Below the pieces are notes generated by a model that was not told the origin of the DNA, did no database searches, and saw only the letters and a program-made list of their open reading frames with translations. The position numbers and the translations under genes are program-made. Source: Darksidea phi (lineage: Eukaryota > Ascomycota > Dothideomycetes > Pleosporales > Lentitheciaceae). From it: a stretch of DNA of 64,000 nt. How positions within the stretch are numbered: the first letter of the stretch is position 1; every line of letters starts with the position of its first letter. Positions 42,951 through 53,107 of this stretch are shown one piece after another. The stretch lies in the NCBI GenBank assembly GCA_030770425.1, contig JASJFT010000029.1, forward strand, positions 248,001 through 312,000, given 5' to 3'.

Positions 42951-43502
42951 ATGAAGGCTACTGCTATCATCACTCTCACCACTCTCCTTGCCGGTGCCCT
43001 TGCCGCTCCATCAACAGCCACCCTCCGCCACGCCAAGCGTCAATCTCCTCCATCTGCAGATCAAGTCACAACCGCCATCAAATCCTGGTTCAACGACGTC
43101 ACAAACGTAAATACTTTCCTGAACTTGGCGCCCAGCCAAAACGCGTTCGACCTCCTGAACGCCGCGGAAGAGGCCCTCCTCAACGCCAACGATGAGCCCA
43201 ATGAACTTACCATCCTCGCCGGTCTCGGCGACGCACTCGGCACTGCGGGCCAACAAGCCGTCGTAGCACTGCAGGAGATCTTTGGAAACGTGCCGAGCAG
43301 CTTGCAGAATATCATCGATGATCCGGGAAATGCGGCGCGCGTGGAGGTCCAGTTGCAGCAGATCAATGGAGCAAGGTGCTGCACTGTGCTGCCGAGCTTG
43401 GACACGCTCTGGCCGGCGGCCGCCGCCGCGGCGGGCGTGAGCAACCCGGAGCCGGTAGTCCCGAGGCCGAATGCGTGCACCGATGGCACTACCGTTTGTT
43501 GA
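42951..43502 (+). CDS. Secreted protein, unknown function
   Basis: A 183-residue single-exon protein with a clear signal peptide (MKATAIITLTTLLAGALAA) and a dibasic KR site at residues 29-30, a possible Kex2 cleavage point. The mature part is Ala/Asn/Leu-rich and helical (AFDLLNAAEEALLNANDEP, QQAVVALQEIFGNVPSSLQN). It has four Cys near the C-terminus: a CC pair (ARCCTVLP) and two in PNACTDGTTVC, which could form two disulfides. It is expressed from a TATA-box promoter. Small secreted proteins like this are common in plant-associated ascomycetes, but an effector role would be speculation. No named domain is recognised. Confidence 0.82.
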   Translation: MKATAIITLTTLLAGALAAPSTATLRHAKRQSPPSADQVTTAIKSWFNDVTNVNTFLNLAPSQNAFDLLNAAEEALLNANDEPNELTILAGLGDALGTAGQQAVVALQEIFGNVPSSLQNIIDDPGNAARVEVQLQQINGARCCTVLPSLDTLWPAAAAAAGVSNPEPVVPRPNACTDGTTVC

Positions 43503-45903
43503 GGTTTCTAAGGAGGGTTTGGGTGATTGGCAGTGCTCTTGAGCTGAGGTGAGCTAAAGTTCGGGACAGGGAAATGGGTCTTTAACTCCAGTCATTACAT
43601 TGTGCGGTTTTTCTTCTTGATTCTTCATTTGTAAAGGCATCTTCGCTCATTCAACCTACTGTTTATAAGTTAGCATGGTGTACATTCATTAATCTTTTCT
43701 TGAAAGAAAACTTGGCTACCTTTACGTTTGCACTTGTCCAGCTCGCTTCTCCCGAGAATATCAGTAGATAACCGAAAATCCACGGTTATCCGCAGAATCC
43801 CTGTAAGAGGGTTTCGTGAGCTGGATTGCACCTCGATCTTTTCCCCAGTTACCGAGAGATTATCTCATAAATCAGACTCTCAGGGAGTTGCAGCCGAAAT
43901 TACGCTAAGCCAATCCAAGCCAATAAAGCCTTGTAATTAGTTCCAACCAGTCAGCTAGATGAAAGATTTCGAGGGGAGCAATCTCCGCGAGAGTTTAAGG
44001 AAGTTTAGTTCATCTTTATCGAATGAGTAGTAGCTACCGAGTCGTTAAACTCGGGGAATAACCTAAAAGAGTAATTGGTTTGGATTTTCATAGTGGGAGT
44101 CTCTTTTGAAGGTCCGTACGAAACATAGTAGAGGTGCTATACCCACACCTTACACACGATTCCTAACATTGTATAAGTTCCATTGGGGAGAAATCTCTTC
44201 GATATCTTCACTGTTTCCGCAGAAGTAGTCGGTGCTGTCTGTTTCGTGCTTGTTTATAAGGGTTTTGCGGATATCGAATGTGAGATATGTCGAACAGAGA
44301 CTAAGGGTCTTAGCCTTGCTAGGAGTCTTGGAAGCCTGCCTGCTGTGAGCTCGACGTAGAAGGTCGATGCCCCTAGAAGTCTGGCTTGATGACCGAAGGT
44401 TGTGCCGAAAGATCCAGCGCATACACTCTTTATCTTACCTGTGTCTTGTCGAGCTATATTCTTGAGTTTGCTGAGAAAGTGAGGCTGCCGCCCAATGGAC
44501 AAGGCTAAAATTGGGGTTGCATGTCTTCTCCGGCTATGCAGGGCTTCTTCATTGATTGGACTTTTCAAGAAGTAAGGCTGCTTTCTAGAGCGCTATCGTA
44601 TAATAGCAGCCGTATATACAAGTCGCTCTAAAGAGTACTCGGTCAGGTCTGTTGTAAAGCCTAAAAATCTGGAGGCATTAACAAATAGTGACTAATTACA
44701 TTATTACGTCGCATGAATAAATGGCTAAGAAGGAAGATCTAGCGATGGAGATTATTCAATGCACAGGTCTGAACGACAAAGTGTATGTGATATATGGAGG
44801 AAGAGTAGCATCAAGAGGTGCTAAGTGGAAGTGCTTAGTAAATGAACGCTAACCTAGAACGGTAGTTGCCTCCACGTGAACGAAAAGCTCTCGAAATGTG
44901 TCAATCCCTTCCAAGTGTTATTAGATACCAAATGCTATGTCTTTTGTCAAGTAAAGGAAGACGTGGCTGTAGTGTGATAGAGCATATGGACGCGCACCAC
45001 GGATACATTGCCGACTCAGCGCGTGCACGGATCGTCTGTCTAAAAGAGGAAGTGGCTGTGCCGGTTCGCCCTCCATCCGAAGCAATGAAACACTTCAACA
45101 CTCCTCCGACGCCTCAGCGGCACAGTCGAGAAGGCTTCAGCGGGAACACGTCTTCCGCGACTATTTTCTAGTGCCACAAGCTACTATGGCTACCATGCGT
45201 TTCGCCTCGGGTGGTCATGAGATGTGCATGTGCACGCATGCCTCGTCCTCTAGTGAAAAGTGCAGAAGCTTTCACTTGAGCTAACCACTCGACTGATCTG
45301 GCTTCCGACGCCTCTGCTACACTGCAGACATCTCTAACCATAGGCTATACACGTCCCTGACGTGGATCTCCTGGCTACAATCTCGAAACACTCGGCCCGT
45401 CAGCACACTGCCCTCGGATACGTGCCCTCAACAGGAAAAGCGCGTTTCTGCCATCTCCCAGAAAAGTTCAACTAAGCTTCTGGAGTTGAGATCAAGCTTT
45501 CAGGTCCTCGCGCTTACAAAACAGCCCGCGAATGAGAGCTGCCGGGCACCCTATTTTCAGAAGATTCCTTTTGTTTGGCCGCCCAACGTCTGACCTCAGC
45601 CTTCCAACTTCAGCACCACAATCTCGGCAGCGCGTTTTTCCGGCACACCTGTGGCCACGGTGACCCATCTTTGGGTACTTTGATGAGGCGCGTGCTGTTG
45701 TCAGCAGCCTTCTCTTGAGCGGGTGGCCTAGCCGCTGGTTCAAAGGATGCGCAGCATCCGTTTGCAGAGGACGCTACGAGCCGCAGATGCTGATGCGTGT
45801 ATATAACACAATCCCCTTGAGTTCCGAACATTAGTTTCATCATCCATCTCATCTTCCGCTTTCCTCACCTCTTTCTTAATCCTAATACCAGTTTACAAAC
45901 AAA
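43503..45903. other. Gene-poor interval with repeat fragment and promoter
   Basis: About 2.4 kb. A repeat fragment near 44,020-44,080 matches one near 9,315-9,375. AT-rich patches occur around 43,650-44,800. Frames at 44150-44568 and 44866-45171 have no recognisable product. A TATA box (TATATAAC, 45800-45807) lies about 100 bp before the ATG at 45904, followed by C/T-rich DNA. Confidence 0.45.
44020..44080. repeat. Dispersed repeat fragment, related to 9,315-9,375
   Basis: The stretch with GTCGTTAAACTCGGGGAAT and the preceding TATCGAATGAGTAGTAGCTA aligns with GTCGTTCAAACTCGCGGAAT and its flank at 9,315-9,375. Similarity fades on both sides. The two are diverged copies of one repeat of unknown type. 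Confidence 0.5.
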
Positions 45904-46995
45904 ATGCGTGCTTCAGTCATCTACACTGCTGCCCTTGCAGGCATTTCGTACGCACTCCCGACCAAGAGCAGGCGCACCGATTTCTCCGACTTCTCTCCAG
46001 ATGGCAAATACTTCCCGCTCGAAAATGGGTTCCCCAATCCTAGCCAAGATCAGATCCTCGGCATCCAAAAGCAAGCCGCCGGCACCCTTCCCAACGGTCC
46101 ACCACCCCCAATCCTCAGCGCAGAGGGTGTTATCAACCTCCAGCTCATTGCGCTGAACGAGCTTTTCGAAGTCGCCTACTTCTCTGAGCTTCTGCACAAT
46201 GTAACCAACAAGGTGCCGGGCTACGATCTCGGGTACGGACAAGAGTACGTCTTGGATACACTCAATGCGATTGTCGCACAGGAACAGCTACATGCTCTTA
46301 ACGCGAACGGCGCGTTGAAGAACTTTAAGCAGCAGCCAATCGAGGCTTGCAAATACGCCTTCCCCGTCACCGACTTCCAATCCGCCATCGCGCTCGCTGG
46401 AACGTTCACCGACGTCGTCCTCGGTACGCTCCAAGACGTCAACCAGAAGTTCGCGCAGAGCAGCGATTTTGGCCTTGTACGCGCCGTTTCTTCTGTCATC
46501 GGCAATGAAGCAGAACAGGAAGGCTTTTTCCGTCTCGTCCAGAAGAAGCGCGCTTCCGCCCAGCCTTTCCTCACCACCTCTACACGCGACTTTGCCTTCA
46601 CTGCTATTCAAGGCTTCATCGTTCCCGGCAGCTGCCCGAACATCGATACGATCCCGCTCAAGACGTTCAAGCCGCTCAATGTACTCAGCAAGGATATTAA
46701 GGCCGAAACGCAGAACATCCGGTTCAGCTTCGCGAAGGCTGATGCCGGTACCGAAGACTGGGCTTCTTTGTCCCTTGTCTGGATCAACCAGCAGAACGTG
46801 CCAATTGTTAAGGCTCTTGCCAACCCGAAGGTTGAGGGCGATACTGTCACCTTTGATGCCCCGTTCCCTTACGACGAGTTTCTCATGAACGGCCTCACCA
46901 TCGCGGCCGTGACTTCCGGCCCTAAGGCCTTCGAGACCGCTGACGAGGTTGCGGCCGCTGCCATCTTTGGCCCTGGTCTCATCGAAATTGACTAA
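45904..46995 (+). CDS. Ferritin-like secreted protein (Rds1 / late sexual development type)
   Basis: A 363-residue single-exon protein with a signal peptide (MRASVIYTAALAGISYALP) and a ferritin-like four-helix domain at about residues 75-230. Candidate metal-ligand positions are in LIALNELFEVAYFSELLHNV, IVAQEQLHALNANGAL and SVIGNEAEQEGFFRL. This matches the fungal family that includes Aspergillus LsdA (late sexual development protein) and fission yeast Rds1 (stress responsive). The C-terminal 130 residues form a beta-rich domain typical of the group. The role is probably in stress or development at the cell surface, with the metal centre unproven. A TATA box about 100 bp upstream and a long C/T-rich leader suggest high expression. 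Confidence 0.88.
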   Translation: MRASVIYTAALAGISYALPTKSRRTDFSDFSPDGKYFPLENGFPNPSQDQILGIQKQAAGTLPNGPPPPILSAEGVINLQLIALNELFEVAYFSELLHNVTNKVPGYDLGYGQEYVLDTLNAIVAQEQLHALNANGALKNFKQQPIEACKYAFPVTDFQSAIALAGTFTDVVLGTLQDVNQKFAQSSDFGLVRAVSSVIGNEAEQEGFFRLVQKKRASAQPFLTTSTRDFAFTAIQGFIVPGSCPNIDTIPLKTFKPLNVLSKDIKAETQNIRFSFAKADAGTEDWASLSLVWINQQNVPIVKALANPKVEGDTVTFDAPFPYDEFLMNGLTIAAVTSGPKAFETADEVAAAAIFGPGLIEID

Positions 46996-47525
46996 ATGTT
47001 GAAAAGGGGATTTTTCGCATAGCGACGGCGTTAATGGGTGGCTTGATTTATACCCTGTTGATGATTTTTCATTATAGAAGTCCTTGTATTGTTAATACCC
47101 TTTACGCGAGATAATAATATAGTGTCTTCAGCTTCATCAGCACGATACGTCACACTTTACTTGGAATGCCGTGCGATGTAATGCTGACACGCTACGCCCA
47201 CGGAGTAACGCTTGCCTTGATCGAGATCATTTTACGAGCACTCTAGATGGCATCCCTCGCGCTCACTATTCGGTTGGCAAGCAACAATTCGCGAAAAGAC
47301 GGACCATGCTGTATGCGCGCTTTTCACTTCGAGGAGATATCGATTGATTTCTGAAGCTAGCCCGGGTCATGGAGTAAATAGGTGGTAGGAAAACGACGTA
47401 CCGCGCCGCGGCACTTTGCGGCACTTTTTATCGATAAGCGATACACTACTACGTCATCATAACATATCTGCACAATCCACCCCATTAACTATCCTGCTAA
47501 ACACAATTCATCTCATTATCCTTCT
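46996..47525. other. Intergenic DNA
   Basis: About 530 bp between the ferritin-like gene and the SDR gene. No open frame or repeat is recognised. The last 100 bp before 47526 is C/T- and AT-mixed promoter-like DNA. Confidence 0.35.
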
Positions 47526-48486
47526 ATGAAAATGCCGGTCATACTGATCGTTGGTGCCACACGCGGCCTCGGAGCTAGCCTAGCAAAGTTGTACGCCTCA
47601 GATGCGAATAATCACGTATTGGCGACGGCGAGGACATCGAATCCTCCTGCTAATGGTACATCCTACTGCGCCTTTGTACCCTCACCGGCCTAGTTCATCG
47701 AATATGATGTACTAACAGCTCCTTTTCGAAGCCAAAAACCTGACCTACATTCCTGGCATCGACCTAGCATCGCCAGATGCCAGCAAGAACTTGCTCGAAT
47801 ACCTCCACACAAACTCAACTTCCCACATCGACATCGTGATTATAACAGCTGGTTACTTTGCAACCGAATCCCTTCAAGAACCGTCGTTCGAAGCCCAAGA
47901 GAAGATGTATCGTACCTGCGCCATCGGTCCAACCATATTGGTCGCCAATCTCGCAAACGATTCCGAAACACTTCTCAGCTCCAGCTCAAAAGTCATCTTC
48001 GTTTCTTCAGAGAGCGGCAGTATCACGCTCAGACATGAGAGCGAGGGCGGCGGCAACTACGGACACCATGCGAGCAAGGCCGCTCTAAATATGAGCGCGA
48101 AGCTATTGAGCCTAGATCTAAAGGAGAGAGGTGTTGCGGTTGCGGCGGTGCATCCAGGGTTTATGCGCACGGAGATGACAAAGAACGTCGGCTTCGACAA
48201 GTTCTGGGACGATGGTGGAGGTATGCTGTCTTGGCTAAATGAAAGAGAAAATACTAATCGTATTTAGCTGTCACGCCTGACGTCGCTGCGAAATCGCTTG
48301 TTGAGTGGATATCATCATTCGATATCGAAAATACAGGCCAATATTGGGCGCCGCGAGGCGCAGTGTAAGTTATTTTAGGAAATCTCTGGGTTGTGTCGAG
48401 CTAATTCCTTTAGCGATATTGGGACTGCTGAGCCGGTACTTGGTGCAAAGGACGAGCTTCCAACTCCCCTCCAGCTGCCATGGTAG
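47526..48486 (+). CDS. Short-chain dehydrogenase with His at the usual Tyr position
   Basis: Exons 47526-47655, 47732-48220, 48268-48364 and 48414-48486 (introns 76, 47 and 49 bp) give 262 residues. The N-terminus has the Rossmann cofactor motif GATRGLGASLAK. IITAGYF stands for the NNAG motif, and VIFVSSESGSI contains the catalytic Ser. The usual YxxxK is read as HHASK (NYGHHASKAALNM), so the Tyr four residues before Lys is His; the neighbouring Tyr lies three residues further upstream. VHPGFMRTEM follows as in classical SDRs. The C-terminus (QYWAPRGAVDIG, then LPW) is restored by the last two introns. Related fungal SDRs of the C-factor type may share this variant. Activity and substrate are unknown. 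The second ATG at 47532 is an alternative start. Confidence 0.85.
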
Positions 48487-48662
48487 ACCACAGCCCTAAC
48501 CCAGATGAGCGACGATGCCATGGAGTAAGATTTGTGGTTATTTCTTAGACCGACATGCTCAATTGATGCCAACAAATGCTAAACCGACGTTGCCGCCCAA
48601 GTTCGATAAATGGTGAATATCCCTATTTATAATATAAAATTTCCCAACTCCAACAAGGAGAC

Positions 48663-49834
48663 TCACGCCTCTTGCTCCGTCTTCGGCTGATGGATGGGTT
48701 GGGCGCCGCTCTGGTAGTCCTCTTTCCCTTGCCGAGCAATCCAAGACTCGCAGTCGCCCAGTCGATCAGCAGTCAAGCCCGCAGAGCCAGGATTCCTCAT
48801 CTCAGCCTCCAGTTGTCGCTGATAGCTCACCTTCCTTAACCCATTCGCTTCTCTGGGAGTAAGGTGTAACTATAACACAATAAGCAAGCAGTTCACAGTA
48901 GTGATCAAGAACGTTGACTTACATAAATCTCAATACCAACCGCATGTATGATCAACGCCACCTAGAGCGCCATGCCAAAACTCATATCAAGCGCCGCGCC
49001 AATTTCAGACGAGTGCTCTCCGTGGAAGTCTGCATGTACAACCGCTTCTTGCGCCGAATTAGTTCCGTTGAAATAAGCTACACATCCAGGATATGTCACG
49101 AGTGTTTCAGCATCGGAATACATGACAAAATCGATTTTGCCGCAGGGCCAGGACATGTAGTACGAGTTGATAGAGGACATCACCATGGCGGTGATGATGA
49201 GAATGAAGCGGTTCGTGATGATAGAGCCAGCCTACAACGCGTTAGTATCGGATCGTAAGGGAGAGGATTGAGGATATGAACTTACGTAAAACCACCCTCT
49301 CAGCATCCACCCCCTATGCTGCTCAATCTGCAACCTCTTAATATTCACCACCGCCAAGACGAAGCACGTCGAACTCCCAATCCCGACAGTCCCGATCCAA
49401 GCCTGCACGTCAAGCCCGCCCCCAAAAGCACGCCGCACGATCATAAACGCACCAACAATGCCGACCGTATATAGTAACAATGTAGTATGTCCCCCTATTC
49501 GGTGTACAATTATTGCTCTAAGGCGAATAAACGGTGTGAATTGGAACACGGCGATGAGACTTGCGGGCAATACGCCACCCAGATGGAGGTAGATGCCAAC
49601 TTTGTACCAGCTGAAGTTGCGGTAGTAGTAGCATTCGCCTGGGGCGGCGCCGGTGGCGCCACCATCAGGGGGACAGAAGCTGTTGAAGTTTAGGTACTGG
49701 AGACGGGCGAGGGTGAAGCCGAGGAAGGCGCCGGCAAAGATGAAGTAGAAGATGAAGTTGTAGACCTTTGTGAAGCCGATTGGGATGCAAATGCGACGGG
49801 TGAACGAGGTTTTCAGGGGAGGTGACGTGGTCAT
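48663..49834 (-). pseudogene. DUF2306 membrane protein gene with one premature TAG
   Basis: Exons 49834-49286, 49231-48923 and 48869-48663 (introns 54 and 53 bp, consensus ends) encode 354 residues of a DUF2306-type integral membrane protein. Several hydrophobic segments and family motifs are clear: KVGIYLHLGGVLPASLIAVF, RIGGHTTLLLYTVGIVGAFM and QIEQHRGWMLRGWFY, with the paired His typical of the family. One TAG at 48962-48964 interrupts exon 2 between FGMAL and VALIIHAVGIEIY. The frame then continues through a good GTAAGT/TATAG intron into LTPREANGLRKVSYQRQLEA, ending naturally at 48663. Everything but this codon looks functional. CAG to TAG by C-to-T is the simplest explanation. Loss-of-function allele, readthrough or sequencing error are all possible. 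Confidence 0.75.
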
Positions 49835-50825
49835 GATGATGGGCAGTTTGGTATGAGTTGTGAAAGCTATGGAAAAGCAGGATGAAAGATGGTACGATAG
49901 TATCTACTCTGTGTGTTGCTTTTCGGAGCGGTGTGTCTTCATCTTAATACATGTGGAACCTTCGCATTCGCTACTCGATCCACTGGACTACCCACATCTA
50001 CCGTATTGCGTTTCGAGAGATAGCACCGATGGCGGCATTAGACTGTAAGCTACCTATCTCTGTTGCTACAGGCTCTCTCCCTCGCCGCGCTCAAATGCGA
50101 ATATAGGGTCTGTAGATCCTACTTCGCCCATACACTAGCCGTGTTGCGATCTATGACTGGTTGTGGGGTGGCATCCCATCTTCCCTAGCTCACTCACGTC
50201 ACACAACGCACGACAGTGTGGCTTCAAGTTTCCAATTTGCTAAGTGCTAGGTACTAAGTCCTAACTTGAACTAGTTCCCCGCCGGTGCGAGATCGTCCCC
50301 GCCATTCAAGACGCTCTAGCTCAAACAGGTAAGGACGAGGATGTAAGCTTAACGCTAATCTCCGCTGGCGATCGAGACCTTGTTCCGCACGCCCATGTGG
50401 AGAAGAACATTGTGCTTTTGCACTTCCCTAATATAATCTTTGAACTAGAGATATGTTCCATAGAAAAGAGCGTGATAAAGAGTGAGAAGGGGAGAAGCTT
50501 CATTTATCCATCTTTACCCGTGGCAAGTACGAGAACTCAAATCTGGGTGATGACGATGTTGTACGAAACCACCAATACCGCGGAGAGGAACAGGGTCGTC
50601 CGTATGCGAGATCGTCGTTGGGGCGTGCTATAACAAGGCTATACCGGGAACGGTATGGCGTGACCTTGGAAGTGCTTCGAACATCGCCACAGATATTTAC
50701 CGTGCCGCGAAGTACGCTTGCTACCATGTTATGCAGCCTGCTTTTCTTTTTTGGAGCATTTCGCGATCTTCTGTGAGTGGGTAGATACGAATAACTATTT
50801 TGGAAAAACAATATTGTGTGTTGAG
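49835..50825. other. Divergent intergenic region
   Basis: About 990 bp between the DUF2306 gene (minus) and the Zn2Cys6 gene (plus). Short frames on both strands have no family marks. It contains both promoters; no operator is recognised. Confidence 0.4.
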
Positions 50826-52579
50826 ATGGTTGGTGTTCCAGGTAAGCAGTACTCTCGTATTCATTAGTTGCTACCTACGTATCCGAGGCATAGGATCAGT
50901 AAACAATCTTTGCTGTACTACCATACCACCTTCTTTGAAGTCTCGCTTTAACGAGGCCTTCCTCTTGCAACGGGGCTCTTCACATTGCGGTATTCGTGCT
51001 CGTTCGTGCTAACTTCTAAAAGGCAGATCGAAGGGTTGCATTACGTGCAGGAAAAAGAAGAAAGGAGTGAGTAACCATATACCTGTTGTGTAGAAAACTA
51101 GACACGACTGATGAATGGTAGTGTGATCTGAAGCGCCCTACATGTGGGCAATGTGACGCTAGAGGTCTGTCATGCGGCGGGTATGAAGACGGCCGCATCT
51201 TCATCAACCACTCCGCAAGAGCAGAGCCAGCTACTTTACGATACGCACCCACGTATTACGCGGATACCGGGACTATCGCCAACATCGCCTCTACTCCGGA
51301 GCCTTCTATGCCTGTACACTTTCGGACCGTCAATCTATGCGACATCGATATCGTTCTTCCCCACAGCCTGGCACGCACCGCGCATAGCGAAAAATTTCTC
51401 CAAAATTTCTTCACCATGTATCCACCTAGCCAAAATGCCGCAAAGGGCTCGCAAGCGTTTGTCTCGGAGAGACTTTCCTTCACTGGCATCTTGTCGAACC
51501 TGTATGGCCACGATGAAGCACTTAGGCTTGCCCTTCTCGCCGTGGGCACAGCCATGCAGGGGACGGCTAGCGGAGATGAGAACATGGTGAAGCTGGGAAG
51601 AATGTTCTATTGCAAGGGGTTAAAGGAGATGCAACGCGCGATAAGCGATGAGAGGAGAGTCGGTAGCGAGGCGTTGGTCGCCGCACCCCGAGTTTACGGG
51701 ATCTTCGAGATGCTGTTCGGCGTGGACGAGCCTCCGGCGGGGCAAGCGAAGAACTGGAGAAGCCATGCCTATGGAAAGCTGGCGTTGATGGGAGCTAGAG
51801 GGCCGAAGTTCTTTGCTGATGGCATGGCGCACCAGATCTTTGTGGAGGGCAGGATGGTTCCTGTGGGTTGCTTTCGCTTTTACAGAGTCCCCCGCTGACC
51901 AAGTTAGATATTCGCCTCTATATATTTGAGGAGAGCAACACCAATGAATGAACCGGCATGGAAACAGATTCCGTGGGAGAAAAACCCAAAGAGACCAAAG
52001 GACCTACTGGTTGACATCATGGCTGAGTTCGGCGGCTTTCTCGAAGATCTGGATAAGCTATTTGACATAGAAAGACCGTTCGAAAGTGACTTATACACAC
52101 ACTGCATTAGGGCATGCAGACGGCTTGACAAAGCATTGAAATCGTGGGCCACCACGTACAAAGACCTGATCTACGAGCCTGAAACCGAAGAAATCGTCCC
52201 CTACAAATTTCCGAATGCGCAACTGGGCCTTCTTTCAGTTTTATATTGGACCTGTGGCGTCGTTCTTTACGAGGCCTTTCCGGCAGCGCTGGACCAAAAC
52301 GACCCACTCAACAATGCTCGGTTCTACGCTCGTCGTGTCGCGCTGAGTGTGCCATATTATTTCGAGAAGACATGCGGCGTGTGGGGCGCCATTATGGTCT
52401 CATTCCCTATGGCTAATGCCATTTTGCATCTTAGGAAGTATGGCTTAGCGGAAGACAGAAAGCACGTGGATGTTCTCATGGTTGCTTGCCGCGATCCCAA
52501 GATACCGAATGCGATAAAAAGGTTTCTGGATAGTATCTGGACAGGAGCGAGTGAACAATGGCACGCCACATCAGCGTGA
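50826..52579 (+). CDS. Zn(II)2Cys6 transcription factor
   Basis: Exons 50826-50841, 51023-51066, 51122-51862 and 51908-52579 (introns 181, 55 and 45 bp) give 490 residues starting MVGVPGRSKGCITCRKKKKG. The zinc cluster has perfect spacing C-x2-C-x6-C-x6-C-x2-C-x6-C (CITC, CDLKRPTCGQCDARGLSC) and is assembled across the second intron. The rest is the helical fungal regulator region with FLQNFFTMYPP, ALLAVGTAMQG and, after the last intron, the motif WKQIPW. Most such proteins bind CGG-type sites as nuclear regulators. The very short first exon and its consensus donor (GTAAGC) fix the start. Targets are unknown; no biosynthetic gene adjoins it. Confidence 0.88.
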
Positions 52580-53107
52580 GACCCATGCCGCGACCAAGAG
52601 TCTTGAACAGATGGAAATGCAAGTGCTGAGCTGAAAGGTTGTGGCAATTAATGGGCTCAAGTCACAGTAAAGAGCTACCAGCAAAGCATCGCTCGCTTCC
52701 CAAGTTCCATCTCCCCCGCATCTTCCCGTGTCCTTTCTCTTGGCTTTCTCTTCTTTGTACAAGGTCGATCTAAAGACTACTGCAAGCCTTGCATCTCTTG
52801 CATTAGCTCGTTAGCCCCGCGGTCCCCAATCTCCTCACACTGTAACAACGGTCTAGCACAACCCAGGGAACTTCCGGCCGAGAAAACTGAACAGCAGAAT
52901 CATGAATCAGGCCGCTCAAGTAGAAATTGCGCTGCCACAACCGAGGTCTGGAAGGCGGGGATACCGGAAGCGCATTCCAAACATGTGCGAATCTGGTCCA
53001 ACAATCTCGACCGGCACCACAAGAGAACGAGAAGAGTTATCCGATTGCATTACCGTTGTTAGAATACTAAAAGTCGCCTCCCCTATATGAGTCCTATTTC
53101 ATGCTGA
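52580..53107. other. Intergenic DNA between convergent genes
   Basis: About 530 bp between the 3' ends of the Zn2Cys6 gene and the disordered-protein gene. A 62-codon frame at 52902-53090 has no support. Nothing else is seen. Confidence 0.35.

Noticed and set aside
44866..45171. 101-codon plus-strand frame
   Set aside because: No family resemblance, and an opposite-strand frame of 66 codons overlaps it in AT-mixed DNA.
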